A DNA stretch of 64,000 nt from Pseudonocardia autotrophica (GTDB lineage: Bacteria; Actinomycetota; Actinomycetes; Mycobacteriales; Pseudonocardiaceae). Below, one piece after another: positions 49,853 to 58,145 of this stretch. The stretch is taken from assembly GCF_000717175.1 (NCBI RefSeq), contig NZ_JNYD01000005.1, forward strand, positions 186,001 to 250,000, given 5' to 3'. The notes beneath the pieces are model-generated. The model worked only from the letters and a program-made list of their open reading frames with translations, did not search any database and was not told where the DNA came from. Within the stretch, counting starts at the first letter, position 1, and every line of letters begins with the position of its first letter. Made by a program: the position numbers and the translations under genes.

Positions 49853-51211
49853 TCAGGGCGCGGGCCAGCGCACCTCCAGCCGCGCCCCGCCCCACGCGGA
49901 CCCGCCGGCCGACACCTCCCCGCCCCGCCCGCGCACCAGGGCCGCGACCAGCGCCAACCCCAGCCCGGCGTGCCCGCCGCCGGCCTCCTGGGACAGCCGG
50001 GTGAACCGGTCGAACACCCGCACCCGGTCCGCCTCGGGGATGCCCGGGCCGTCGTCGGAGACCACGAGCCGGGTCACGCGCCCGGCCGGCAGCACCTCGA
50101 TCCGGACGCGGGTCGCGGCGTAACGGGCGGCGTTTCCGAGCAGGTTGTCGAGCACCAGCGCGACCTCCGCCTGCCCGGCCGCGGCCAGCGCGACCCCCGG
50201 CGCGAGCAGCTCCGGCGCCGGGCCCTCGGTGACCCGGTCGATCGCGGCGCGGGCCGCCTCGACGAGGTCGACGGGTTCGGGGTCGGGCCGCTGACCGGCG
50301 TCGGCGCGGGCGAGGGCCATCAGGTCGGCGAGCAGGCCGGAGAGCCGCTGGGCCTCGACGGCGACGTCGCGCAGCGTCTCCTCGGCCAGCCCCGGGTCCG
50401 GGTGCGCCACCGCCACCTCGGCCTGCGCGCGGATCGCGGCGACCGGGGAGCGCAGCTCGTGGGCGGCGTCGCCGGTGAACCGCTCGAGCCGGGTGACGGC
50501 GTCGTCGCGGCGGGCGAGCAGGGAGTTCAGCTCCTCGGCGAGGGCGCGCAGCTCGTCGTGCGCGGCGGGGACCGGCAGCCGCCGCCCGGGCGGGAGCGCG
50601 GCGGCCGCCGCCCGCATCCGGTCGACGGGCCGCAGCGCCGCCCGCGTCGCCACCCAGGCCGCCAGCGCCACGACCGCCGCGGCCAGCAACCCCGCCACCA
50701 CGAACCCGACGGCCGCGCGGGCCAGCAGCGTCGCCCCGCCGACGAGGTCGCCCGAGGCGAACACCAGCCGGGTAGACCCGTCGGGCAGGATCGCCGGGTC
50801 GGCGACCCAATGGACGGCGGTGCCGTCGAGGAACACGTTCTCGGCCCGCCCGGCAGCGAGGTCCCGGACGTCGCGCGCGGTCATCGGCAGCGGCCCGCGC
50901 CCGTCGACGGGTGTGCCCGCGGTGTCGGTGATCCGGATCGACGGCGGGGTGGCCCGGTCCGCGACGGCCCCGCCCTGCTCCAGGCGCGTCACGACGACCC
51001 CGGCCTGCGCGTGCAGCTCGTTGTCCGCCGCCGCGATCAGCGTGGTGTACAGCAGGTTCACCCCGAGCCGGCTCAGGGCGAGCAGTGCGACCAGCGCGAC
51101 CACGCCCACCGCGGTGGTGATCCGGAAGCGCAACGTGCGGCGCCGCCACCAGCCGCGGATCCGCAGGACGCGGGAGCGCGCCAGGCCGCGGGCGAACCGG
51201 CGCCGCAACAC
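49853..51211 (-). CDS. Sensor histidine kinase
   Basis: 452 residues. Membrane helices at about 31-50 and 168-190 bracket an external sensor domain. A HAMP-like linker (RAALRPVDRMRAAAAAL) follows, then the H box FTGDAAHELRSPVAAIRAQ (His about 251), N box LVLDNLLGNAARYA, G1 VVSDDGPGIPEADR and G2 GLGLALVAAL. It pairs with the response regulator gene just upstream (3-base gap). Confidence 0.92.
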   Translation of the reverse strand: MLRRRFARGLARSRVLRIRGWWRRRTLRFRITTAVGVVALVALLALSRLGVNLLYTTLIAAADNELHAQAGVVVTRLEQGGAVADRATPPSIRITDTAGTPVDGRGPLPMTARDVRDLAAGRAENVFLDGTAVHWVADPAILPDGSTRLVFASGDLVGGATLLARAAVGFVVAGLLAAAVVALAAWVATRAALRPVDRMRAAAAALPPGRRLPVPAAHDELRALAEELNSLLARRDDAVTRLERFTGDAAHELRSPVAAIRAQAEVAVAHPDPGLAEETLRDVAVEAQRLSGLLADLMALARADAGQRPDPEPVDLVEAARAAIDRVTEGPAPELLAPGVALAAAGQAEVALVLDNLLGNAARYAATRVRIEVLPAGRVTRLVVSDDGPGIPEADRVRVFDRFTRLSQEAGGGHAGLGLALVAALVRGRGGEVSAGGSAWGGARLEVRWPAP

Positions 51212-51214
51212 GCC

Positions 51215-51898
51215 TCAGCCCGATCCGACGAGGTACCCGTGCCCGCGGACGGTGCGCAGCACGTGCCCGGCGCCGACGGCGTCGAGCTTGCGGCGCAGGT
51301 ACCCCACGTAGACCTCGACGACGTTGCGGCTCGCGGCCTGCTCGTCGCCCCACACCAGGCGGAGCAGCTCGTCCTTGGCCACGGCGGTGTCCGGCCGGCG
51401 GGCGAGCGCGTGCAGCAGCTCGAACTCCCGCGGCGACAGCTCGACCGGGGCGTCCTCCCAGGTCACCGACCGCGACGCGGGGTCGACGACGAGCCCGCCC
51501 AGCCGGACCCGTTGCCCGGACCGGCCGAGCGCGGCGTCGCGCCGGCGCAGCATCGCCTTGAGCTGCGCCACGAGCACGACGAACGAGAAGGGCTTGACGA
51601 GGTAGCCGTCCGCGCCGAGGTCCAGCCCGTCCGCCTGGTCGACCTCGCCGTCCTTGGCGGACACCATCAGGACGGGCGTGTCGACGCCGGCCGCGCGCAT
51701 CCGCTCCAGCACCCGGTACCCGGAGAGCCCGGGCAGGATGATGTCGAGCACGACGGCGTCGAACCCGCCGGTCAGTGCGGCGCGCAGCGCGGAGTTGCCG
51801 TCGCCGACCGCGACGACCTCCATCCCCTCGGCGGTGAGCCCGCGGGCGAGCGCCGTCCGCACCCCGGGCTCGTCGTCCACCACCAGCACCCTGGCCAT
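51215..51898 (-). CDS. OmpR/PhoB-family response regulator
   Basis: 227 residues. The receiver domain has the acidic pair VVDDE, phospho-acceptor VVLDIILPG (Asp about 50) and Lys in GYLVKPFS. The C-terminal winged helix is SPREFELLHALARRPDTAVAKDELLRLVWG, then VEVYVGYLRRKLD and RTVRGHGYLV. ATG 51898 has TACGTT (complement of 51906-51911) 7 nt upstream, so the message is probably leaderless. It is divergent from a LolA-like/ABC operon, its likely target. Confidence 0.92.
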   Translation of the reverse strand: MARVLVVDDEPGVRTALARGLTAEGMEVVAVGDGNSALRAALTGGFDAVVLDIILPGLSGYRVLERMRAAGVDTPVLMVSAKDGEVDQADGLDLGADGYLVKPFSFVVLVAQLKAMLRRRDAALGRSGQRVRLGGLVVDPASRSVTWEDAPVELSPREFELLHALARRPDTAVAKDELLRLVWGDEQAASRNVVEVYVGYLRRKLDAVGAGHVLRTVRGHGYLVGSG

Positions 51899-52034
51899 CG
51901 TCGACAACGTACCGCCGAACGGGCGCCCGACCTCAGCATTACCGTTCGGCTCCGCACGCTCCGCTCAGTCGTTTCTCAGCGGCGGGGTGTCCGGTTGAGG
52001 GCCCTCTCAGCCCCGATGCGTCAGGCTTACCGGC

Positions 52035-53063
52035 ATGGCAGTGGGAACGGCAGGACGGCTGTGGGCCCGGATCGGGACGGGCGTGGCGATCGCGGGCGCG
52101 GTCGGGCTGGGACTGGTGGCGATGCCCGCCGGCGCGGGTGCGGCGCCCGAGCTGCCGCCGGTCTCGCCCGAGGACCTGGTGACCTCGGTCGCGCAGGCGA
52201 ACCCCGGCCCGCTCAACGGCACGGTCGAGCTGGACAACGCGCTCGGGCTGCCCGCGATCCCCGGCGCGCCGGAGCTCGCGAACGGCACGAAGGAGGCCCG
52301 CGTCTGGTCGGACGGGGCGGGCAAGGGCCGCGTCGCGCTGCCGTCGGACCAGGGCGAGAAGACGCTGGTCTCCGACGGGACCACCGCCTGGTCGTACGAC
52401 TCCACGGACCGCACCGCCACGAAGAAGGCCGTGACGCCGGGCGAGCACCGGCCCGACGCCGGCGCCGCGGATCCCACCCGCTCGGCGGCCGACGCGATCG
52501 AGCGGCTGCGCACCACCAGCACCGTGAGCGTCGACGGCACCGCGGAGGTGGCGGGCCGCCCGGCGTACGAGCTGGTCCTGGCGCCCAAGCCCACCGAGCG
52601 GACGCTGCTGCGCGAGGTCCGGATCGCCGTCGACTCGGAGAAGCGGATCCCGTTGCGGCTCACCGTCCTGGCCACCGGCTCGGCCGACCCGGCCTTCGAG
52701 GTCGGGTTCACCGACATCACGTTCGGCCCGCAGGACCCGGCCCTGTTCACCTTCACCCCGCCGCCCGGCACCACGGTGAAGGACGCCCCGCAGGGCGGCG
52801 ACCACGGCGGGAGGCCGGCCGGCGCCGAACCGACCGTCGTCGGCGACGGGTGGGACACGGTCGTGATCGGGAAGCGCCCCGCCCAGGAGCAGGCCCCGCA
52901 GGGCGGCCCGGACCTCTCGCAGCTCGGCACCCCGGTCAGCGGGTCGTGGGGCAGCGGACGACTGGTCACCACCGCCGTGGCGAGCGCGATCCTGACCGAC
53001 GACGGCCGGGTCGCCGCGGGCGCCGTGCCCGAGCAGGTGCTCACCGAGGCCCTCTCGAAGTGA
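52035..53063 (+). CDS. LolA-like / DUF2092-type exported lipid-carrier-like protein
   Basis: 342 residues. An N-terminal signal (VAIAGAVGLGLVAMPAGAGAAPE) with an Ala-rich cleavage region, then a beta-rich domain: NGTVELDNALGLPA, WSDGAGKGRVALP, GTTAWSYDSTDRTATKKAV, VAGRPAYELVLAPK and PLRLTVLATGSADPAFEVGFTDITFG. That order resembles the LolA half-barrel used for binding lipids. CAGGCT 7 nt before the ATG may be a -10. It is translationally coupled to an ABC transporter (GTGA overlap). Confidence 0.75.
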   Translation: MAVGTAGRLWARIGTGVAIAGAVGLGLVAMPAGAGAAPELPPVSPEDLVTSVAQANPGPLNGTVELDNALGLPAIPGAPELANGTKEARVWSDGAGKGRVALPSDQGEKTLVSDGTTAWSYDSTDRTATKKAVTPGEHRPDAGAADPTRSAADAIERLRTTSTVSVDGTAEVAGRPAYELVLAPKPTERTLLREVRIAVDSEKRIPLRLTVLATGSADPAFEVGFTDITFGPQDPALFTFTPPPGTTVKDAPQGGDHGGRPAGAEPTVVGDGWDTVVIGKRPAQEQAPQGGPDLSQLGTPVSGSWGSGRLVTTAVASAILTDDGRVAAGAVPEQVLTEALSK

Positions 53064-54013
53064 CGACCTCCCCCGTGCGGGAGGCTGCGCGGGTGACCGC
53101 CGCTCCCGCCGCCCGCGCCGCCGGCCTGCGGAAGGTGTACGGCCGCACGGTCGCGGTGGCGGGCCTCGACCTCGAGGTCCCCACCGGCGCCGTGCTCGGC
53201 ATGCTCGGGCCCAACGGCTCCGGCAAGACCACCCTGATCCGGATGCTGCTCGGGCTGACCCGCCCCACCGCGGGCACCGCCGAGCTGCTCGGCCGGCCCC
53301 TGTCGCACGTCGCCGCCGCGCTCCCGCACGTTGGGGCGCTGGTCGAGGGGCCGGGCTTCCACCCGTTCCTGTCGGGGCGGGAGAACCTGCGCCGCATGGC
53401 CGCCGCCGAACCGCTGCTCGACGCGGCGGCGATCCCGCGGGCCGTCGGCGACGCCCTGGAACGCGTCGGGCTCACCCACGCGGCCGACCGCCGGTTCCGC
53501 GGCTACTCCCTCGGCATGAAGCAGCGGCTCGGGCTGGCCGGGGCACTGCTCGTCCCCCGCCGGCTGGTGGTGCTCGACGAGCCGACCAACGGCCTCGACC
53601 CGGCCGGCACCCGGGACGTCCGGGCGATCATCGCCGACCTGCACGCCGCGGGCTCCACGGTGATCGTCTCCTCGCACCTGCTGGCCGAGGTGGAGGCGAC
53701 CTGCACGCACGTCGCCGTCCTGCAGTCCGGGTCGCTGGTCGCGGCCGGGGAGCTGCGGGGGCTGCTCGACTCGCGGACCGGCGGCCTCGTGATCGTGACG
53801 CCGGACGTCGAGCCCGCCCTGCGCTTGCTGGCCGAGGCCGGCGCGGTCGCCACCCGCGACACCGGCGGCGAGCCCGGCGTGGTCGTGACGGACGGTCCGG
53901 AGCCGCCCGAGATCGTCGCGCTGCTGGTGCGCGCGGGCGTCGCGGTGCACGAGGCACGCCGGCGCCGCCCGCGGCTGGAGGAGCTGTTCGCGCAGCTCAC
54001 GGAGGGGTCATGA
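53060..54013 (+). CDS. ABC transporter ATPase (drug/lipid exporter type)
   Basis: 317 residues. Walker A GMLGPNGSGKTTLIRML near 50, Q loop HVGALVEGPGFHPFLSG, signature YSLGMKQRLGLAGAL near 150 and Walker B LVVLDEPTNGLDP, then HLLAEVEATC. The class matches CcmA/bacitracin-type exporters. The C-terminal 90 residues are an extra regulatory region. Overlaps the LolA-like gene and the permease gene. Confidence 0.9.
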   Translation: MTTSPVREAARVTAAPAARAAGLRKVYGRTVAVAGLDLEVPTGAVLGMLGPNGSGKTTLIRMLLGLTRPTAGTAELLGRPLSHVAAALPHVGALVEGPGFHPFLSGRENLRRMAAAEPLLDAAAIPRAVGDALERVGLTHAADRRFRGYSLGMKQRLGLAGALLVPRRLVVLDEPTNGLDPAGTRDVRAIIADLHAAGSTVIVSSHLLAEVEATCTHVAVLQSGSLVAAGELRGLLDSRTGGLVIVTPDVEPALRLLAEAGAVATRDTGGEPGVVVTDGPEPPEIVALLVRAGVAVHEARRRRPRLEELFAQLTEGS

Positions 54014-54858
54014 CGATCACCGCGGAGACCGGGCCGGACACCCGCGCCGCCGCTCCCCTGGGCCGGCTGCTCGCGGCCGAGGTCCGCTGGGTGTTCCGCC
54101 GCCCCCGCACGCTGGTCACGCTGGGGCTGTTCGCGCTGATCCCGGTCCTCATCGCGATCGGGGTGGTGGTCGCCGACCGCGACGGCGGGGGCGGGCTGAT
54201 CGGGGCGGTCGCCGGAAACGGGCTGGTGCTCCCGATCGCTGCCCTCACCGTCGCCCTGGCGCTGCTGCTGCCGCTCGCCGTGGCGATGGCGGCGGCCGAC
54301 GCGATCGCGGGCGAGGCCGCCAACGGCACCCTGCGCGGGCTGCTGCTCGCGCCCGTCAGCAGGCTGCGGCTGGTCGGGGTGAAGGCCTTCGGCGTGCTGG
54401 TCGTGGCCGCCGCCGCGGCGCTCGCGATCGCCGTCGTCGGGGTGCTGGCGGGCATGATCGTGGTGGGCAGCGCGGACGGCGGGATGGTCACCCTGTCGGG
54501 CACCACGCTCGGCCTCGGCGCCGGGCTGGCCCGGGTCGCGCTGGTCACCGTGTGGGTCGTCGGGCAGCTGGCGGCGGTGGGGGCCGTGGCGCTGGCGGTG
54601 TCGTCGCTGACCGAGCACCCGCTCGTCGTGCTGGCGAGCGTGCTGGGCGGGCTGATCGCGTTCGGGGTGCTGTCCGCGATCCCGGCGCTCGACTGGCTGC
54701 AGCGGTGGCTGCTCACCTCGGGCTGGTCGGCGGGGGCGGACGCGCTGCGGTACCCGATCACGCTCGACGCCATGGGCTCGTCGACGCTGCGGGCGCTCTG
54801 CTACACGGCGATCGGCATCGGCTTCACCCTCTGGCGCATGCAGCGCAGGGATGCCTGA
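54010..54858 (+). CDS. ABC-2-type transporter permease
   Basis: 282 residues with six hydrophobic segments (LVTLGLFALIPVLIAIGVVV near 38; LIGAVAGNGLVLPIAALTVALALLLPLAVAMA; VLVVAAAAALAIAVVGVLAGMI; ALVTVWVVGQLAAVGAVALAV; VVLASVLGGLIAFGVLSAI). It forms an exporter with the preceding ATPase; the signal-sequence protein before them may present or receive the substrate. Confidence 0.85.
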   Translation: MTITAETGPDTRAAAPLGRLLAAEVRWVFRRPRTLVTLGLFALIPVLIAIGVVVADRDGGGGLIGAVAGNGLVLPIAALTVALALLLPLAVAMAAADAIAGEAANGTLRGLLLAPVSRLRLVGVKAFGVLVVAAAAALAIAVVGVLAGMIVVGSADGGMVTLSGTTLGLGAGLARVALVTVWVVGQLAAVGAVALAVSSLTEHPLVVLASVLGGLIAFGVLSAIPALDWLQRWLLTSGWSAGADALRYPITLDAMGSSTLRALCYTAIGIGFTLWRMQRRDA

Positions 54859-54886
54859 GCGGGCCGGCTGCTCCATGATGGCCGGC

Positions 54887-55183
54887 ATGGCCGAACTGCT
54901 GGACGACGACGCCGTCACCGCCGCGCTGGCCGACCTGCCCGGCTGGGAGCGCGACGGGAACGCGATCGTGCGCACCGCCGAGCTGCCGAGCTTCCCCGAC
55001 GCGATCACCGTCGTCGACCGGGTGGCCGAGGACGCCGAGGAGCGCAACCACCACCCGGACATCGACATCCGCTGGCGGAAGGTCACCTTCCGGCTGTCGA
55101 CGCACTCCGCCGGCGGGCTCACCGCGATGGACACCGAGCTCGCGGCGCAGATCTCCGCCCGGATCGACGCCGCCGGCCGGTAG
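54887..55183 (+). CDS. Pterin-4a-carbinolamine dehydratase-like protein
   Basis: 98 residues. The family signature EERNHHPDIDIRWRKVTFRLSTHSAGGLTAMD (active-site His-His, Asp) is intact at about 44-76. The enzyme dehydrates tetrahydropterin-4a-carbinolamine; bacterial members also have unclear roles. ATG 54887 has CATGAT 7 nt upstream as a possible -10 and no ribosome site. Confidence 0.88.
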   Translation: MAELLDDDAVTAALADLPGWERDGNAIVRTAELPSFPDAITVVDRVAEDAEERNHHPDIDIRWRKVTFRLSTHSAGGLTAMDTELAAQISARIDAAGR

Positions 55184-55186
55184 TCC

Positions 55187-55783
55187 TCAGCCCCGGGGCC
55201 GCGTGACGCGCAGGTCCGCGAGGAACGACTCGACGAGGCTCGCCGCCGGACCCACCGCGTACCGCTTGTGCGCCGCCTCGGGTCCCTCGAGCAGGTAGCC
55301 CGTCGACGGGGCCGCCGCGGGCCGGTCCGGCTGCGACCGCGCGATCTCCGCGCCGTACACCGCCGCCGCGACCTCGGTGGCGTGCGCGACGGCGGCCCGG
55401 TCCGGCCGGTCCGCGAGCTCGCCCGGCGCGAGGATCCCCAGGCCCGGACCGGGATCGAAGCCGACGACCTCGCTGAGCGCGGCGAGCAGGTCGTCCTCCG
55501 CGTCGGTGTGCAACGGGCGCCGCAGGCCGAGCCGGTGCACCGGGACCGACCGCAGCCCGCACCGGGCGAGCAGGCGCGTGTCCGCGTCCACCGCCACGAG
55601 GATCTCGACCTCCGCGCCACCCGTGACGAGGTGCTGGAGGAGGCCGCCGGCCTCGGCCAGCAGTTCGGCGCCGTCGACCGCCGCCGCCACCACGCGCGAC
55701 GCCCGCTCCAGCGGCGTCACGGGGAGGCGGTGGCGTCCGGTCCGCAGCGGCTCGGTCCCGGGTTCGCACAGTTCGCTGATCAT
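55187..55783 (-). CDS. Uncharacterised protein
   Basis: 198 residues from ATG 55783 (ATG 55810 would add nine). It has alternating helical and strand-like stretches (RASRVVAAAVDGAELLAEAGGLLQHL; VEILVAVDADTRLLARCGL; FDPGPGLGILAPGEL; VESFLADLRV), no membrane segment, and ends with TRPRG. I do not recognise the family. It converges on the carbinolamine dehydratase with only 3 bases between stops. Confidence 0.6.
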   Translation of the reverse strand: MISELCEPGTEPLRTGRHRLPVTPLERASRVVAAAVDGAELLAEAGGLLQHLVTGGAEVEILVAVDADTRLLARCGLRSVPVHRLGLRRPLHTDAEDDLLAALSEVVGFDPGPGLGILAPGELADRPDRAAVAHATEVAAAVYGAEIARSQPDRPAAAPSTGYLLEGPEAAHKRYAVGPAASLVESFLADLRVTRPRG

Positions 55784-55933
55784 CACCTGTCCAAATGGGG
55801 AGGACTCCATCTGGGAGATCGAGGGAGGTCGTGACGGCGTTATGCGCGCTCGCGGCCGCGTGCGGCGAGCGGTAGATCGGTCGGCGAGCGGTTCGTCGCG
55901 CGGAAAGTCTCTCGATGGTCGAGACTGTCCGCT

Positions 55934-56419
55934 ATGACCGTTCACGCGTCCCGGGTCCGTCCGCCCGCCCTGCTCGCGCTGCTCGGGTTCGTCGCCGCGG
56001 TGGTGGTCGTCGCCGTGGTCGGCGGGCTCGCCTCGGCGTCGGCCGCCGAGCAGTACGCCTCGTTCGCCCGGCCCTCCTGGGCACCGCCGTCGTGGCTGTT
56101 CGGGCCGGTCTGGACAGTGCTCTACGCGACGATCGCGGTGTCCGGCTGGCTCGTCTGGCGCCGGGCCGGGCTGACCGCGCCCGCACACGTCGTCTACGCC
56201 GTGCAGCTCCTGCTGAACATGGCCTGGACCCCGCTGTTCTTCGCCGCCGGGCTCCCGGGCGTCGCGTTCGCCGAGATCGTGCTGCTGTGGCTGTCGATCG
56301 TCGCGACGATCGCGCTGTTCGCCCGGCACAGCCGCGCCGCGGCCTGGCTGCTCGTGCCCTACCTGGGCTGGGTCACCTTCGCGGCGGCGCTCAACTACGC
56401 CATCTGGACGCTCGGCTGA
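55934..56419 (+). CDS. TspO/MBR-family membrane protein
   Basis: 161 residues with five membrane helices. Diagnostic WAPPSWLFGPVWTVLYATIAVSGWLVW near 50-76 and LLLNMAWTPLFFAAGLPGVAFAEI near 92-115, then LVPYLGWVTFAAALNYAIW at the end. TspO proteins bind porphyrins or related ligands and respond to oxidative stress. GAGACT 7 nt before the ATG may be a -10 box. Confidence 0.93.
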   Translation: MTVHASRVRPPALLALLGFVAAVVVVAVVGGLASASAAEQYASFARPSWAPPSWLFGPVWTVLYATIAVSGWLVWRRAGLTAPAHVVYAVQLLLNMAWTPLFFAAGLPGVAFAEIVLLWLSIVATIALFARHSRAAAWLLVPYLGWVTFAAALNYAIWTLG

Positions 56420-56442
56420 GCACGGCTGCTACGGTGGTGTGC

Positions 56443-56508
56443 ATGGCGCGCCGATACTGGTTTAGCGGGCCGGCCCGGGATGGGTCGGCACGCAGCCAGC
56501 TGCGCTGA
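56443..56508 (+). CDS. Aromatic (Tyr-Trp-Phe) leader peptide of the DAHP synthase gene
   Basis: A 21-codon frame starting MARRYWF and ending RSQLR. Tyr, Trp and Phe, the three end products of the pathway, are adjacent at codons 5-7. TACGGT (56430-56435) stands 7 nt before the ATG, so transcription would begin at or next to the start codon and the leader would be the first thing translated. Strong hairpins follow (56477-56584). The layout is that of a classical attenuator peptide reporting the charging of all three aromatic tRNAs. Too short for domain evidence; the case rests on position, composition and promoter spacing. Confidence 0.75.
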   Translation: MARRYWFSGPARDGSARSQLR

Positions 56509-56584
56509 CCCATCCCCACGAGAGCCGGTAACCACCTGGGCCGGCTCGGCGGATGTGTGACCGGGGCCGGTCCGCGAAAGGACC
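56477..56584 (+). promoter_or_regulatory. Attenuator-like RNA structures before the DAHP synthase gene
   Basis: Stem 1: GGGATGGGTC (56477-56486) with GACCCATCCC (56507-56516), enclosing CGCAG/CTGCG (56491-56504); its right arm starts at the leader stop codon. Stem 2: GAGCCGG (56522-56528) with CCGGCTC (56541-56547). Stem 3: GGTCC (56569-56573) with GGACC (56580-56584), which would hide the GAAAGGA ribosome site (56576-56582). No T-rich run is present, so control could be translational or Rho-type. A ribosome stalled at the Tyr-Trp-Phe codons (56455-56463) would leave stem 1 free to form. Confidence 0.6.
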
Positions 56585-56592
56585 CCACCCCG

Positions 56593-57672
56593 ATGTCCCC
56601 CCTCGACACCGCCGCCGCGACGATCTCCACGGCCGCGCTCGACCAGCACCGCACGGCCCGGATCAGCCCGCTGCTCTCCCCCGCGCTGCTGCGCGACGAG
56701 CTGCCGGCCGACGACCGGGTCGCCGACGTGGTCACCCGTGGCCGGGCGGACGTCGTCGACGTCCTCGACGGCCGCGACGACCGGCTGCTGGTCGTCGTCG
56801 GCCCCTGCTCGATCCACGACCCCGCCGCGGCGCTCGACTACGCGCACCGGCTCGCGGCGCAGGCGGAGCGGCTCTCCGGGGACCTGCTCGTCGTGATGCG
56901 GGCGTACTTCGAGAAGCCCCGCTCGACCGTCGGCTGGAAGGGCCTGATCAACGACCCGGGCCTCGACGGCAGCTTCGACGTCAACCGCGGCCTGCGCACC
57001 GCCCGCCGGCTGCTGCTCGACATCACCGCCCTGGGCCTGCCGGTCGGGTGCGAGTTCCTCGACCCGATCACCCCGCAGTTCATCGCCGACACCGTGACGT
57101 GGGGCTCCATCGGTGCCCGGACCGCGGCGTCCCAGGTGCACCGGCAGCTGGTCAGCGGGCTGTCGATGCCGGTCGGCATCAAGAACGGCACGGACGGCGA
57201 CGTCCAGGTCGCCGTCGACGGCATCGGCGCGGCCGCGGCCCCGCACGTGTTCATGGGGATCAACCCGGACGGGCTCGCGGCGCTGGTGCGCACCACCGGC
57301 AACCCCGACGCGCACGTGATCCTGCGCGGCGGCGCGGCCGGCCCGAACTTCTCCGCCGAGGACGTGGCCGACGCACGGGAGCGGCTCGCGAAGGCAGGCC
57401 TGCCCGAGCGCGTGGTCGTCGACGCCAGCCACGGGAACTCGCGCAAGGACCACGTCCGGCAGGCCGAGGTGGTGCGGGAGATCGCGGGGCGGATCGCCGA
57501 CGGCGACATCGGCGTGACCGGGCTGATGATGGAGAGCTTCCTGGTCGAGGGGAACCAGTCCCTCGGCGGCGAGCTCGTCTACGGGCGGTCGGTCACGGAC
57601 AAGTGCCTGTCCTGGGACACCACCTCCACCCTGCTCGACGAGCTCGCGGCGGCGGTGCGCGCCCGGCGCTGA
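56593..57672 (+). CDS. aroG: 3-deoxy-D-arabino-heptulosonate-7-phosphate synthase, type I
   Basis: 359 residues of the type I (AroF/G/H) class: LLVVVGPCSIHDPAAALDYA near 65, MRAYFEKPRSTVGWKGLINDP near 98, GCEFLDPITPQF near 153, GIKNGTDGDVQVAVDGI near 195, HVILRGG and VVDASHGNSRKDHVRQ near 277 (metal His). It catalyses the first shikimate-pathway step. ATG 56593 has GAAAGGA 10 nt upstream. No extra regulatory domain is seen, so control at RNA level through the upstream leader peptide would make sense. Confidence 0.93.
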   Translation: MSPLDTAAATISTAALDQHRTARISPLLSPALLRDELPADDRVADVVTRGRADVVDVLDGRDDRLLVVVGPCSIHDPAAALDYAHRLAAQAERLSGDLLVVMRAYFEKPRSTVGWKGLINDPGLDGSFDVNRGLRTARRLLLDITALGLPVGCEFLDPITPQFIADTVTWGSIGARTAASQVHRQLVSGLSMPVGIKNGTDGDVQVAVDGIGAAAAPHVFMGINPDGLAALVRTTGNPDAHVILRGGAAGPNFSAEDVADARERLAKAGLPERVVVDASHGNSRKDHVRQAEVVREIAGRIADGDIGVTGLMMESFLVEGNQSLGGELVYGRSVTDKCLSWDTTSTLLDELAAAVRARR

Positions 57673-57710
57673 CCGGGGTGGGCCGGCCGCCCGGTGGGTA
57701 TCCGTTCGGC

Positions 57711-58139
57711 ATGGGTGACTACGAACACTCCACCACCGTGGCGGCCGAGCCCGACGCGCTGTTCCGCTACCTGTCCGACGTGCACAACCTCCCGGACTAC
57801 TTCGACTCCATGCGCGAGGCCGAGCCGACCGGCAGCGCCGCCACCGGCGACGTGCCCGGCGGGGCCGAGGAGGTGCACGTCGTCGCGGACGTCGACGGCG
57901 AGCGCAAGGAGGGCGAGGCCTGGTTCGACAGCGACCCGGCCCTGCGCTCCCTGCGCTGGGGGTCCGAGGGGCCGAACGGCTACCACGGCGAGCTGTCCGT
58001 GAACGTCGCGGCCGAGGGCTCCGAGGTCACCGTCACCCTGCACACCGAGCACGTCGACGGCGACCGGATCCGCGCCGGCCTCGAACACACCCTCGCCGAG
58101 ATCAAGCAGAAGGTGGAGAGCCCGACCAACCCCTCCTGA
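57711..58139 (+). CDS. SRPBCC family protein
   Basis: 142 residues: YEHSTTVAAEPDALFRYLSDVHNLPDYFDSM at the start, EEVHVVADVDGERKEGEAWFDSDPALRSLRWGSEG in the middle and a C-terminal helix LEHTLAEIKQKVE, the START-like fold. ATG lies 38 bases after the DAHP synthase. Ligand unknown. Confidence 0.82.
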   Translation: MGDYEHSTTVAAEPDALFRYLSDVHNLPDYFDSMREAEPTGSAATGDVPGGAEEVHVVADVDGERKEGEAWFDSDPALRSLRWGSEGPNGYHGELSVNVAAEGSEVTVTLHTEHVDGDRIRAGLEHTLAEIKQKVESPTNPS

Positions 58140-58145
58140 GCACAA

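Noticed and set aside
49790..54013. Very long open frame on the + strand (about 1400 codons), and others such as 38505-41618 and 18340-21231.
   Set aside because: They run antisense to genes with clear domains, have no ribosome site, and have shuffled Arg/Gly/Ala/Pro composition. In GC-rich DNA such frames stay open by chance. Only the last 318 codons of the first one (53060-54013) are a real gene.
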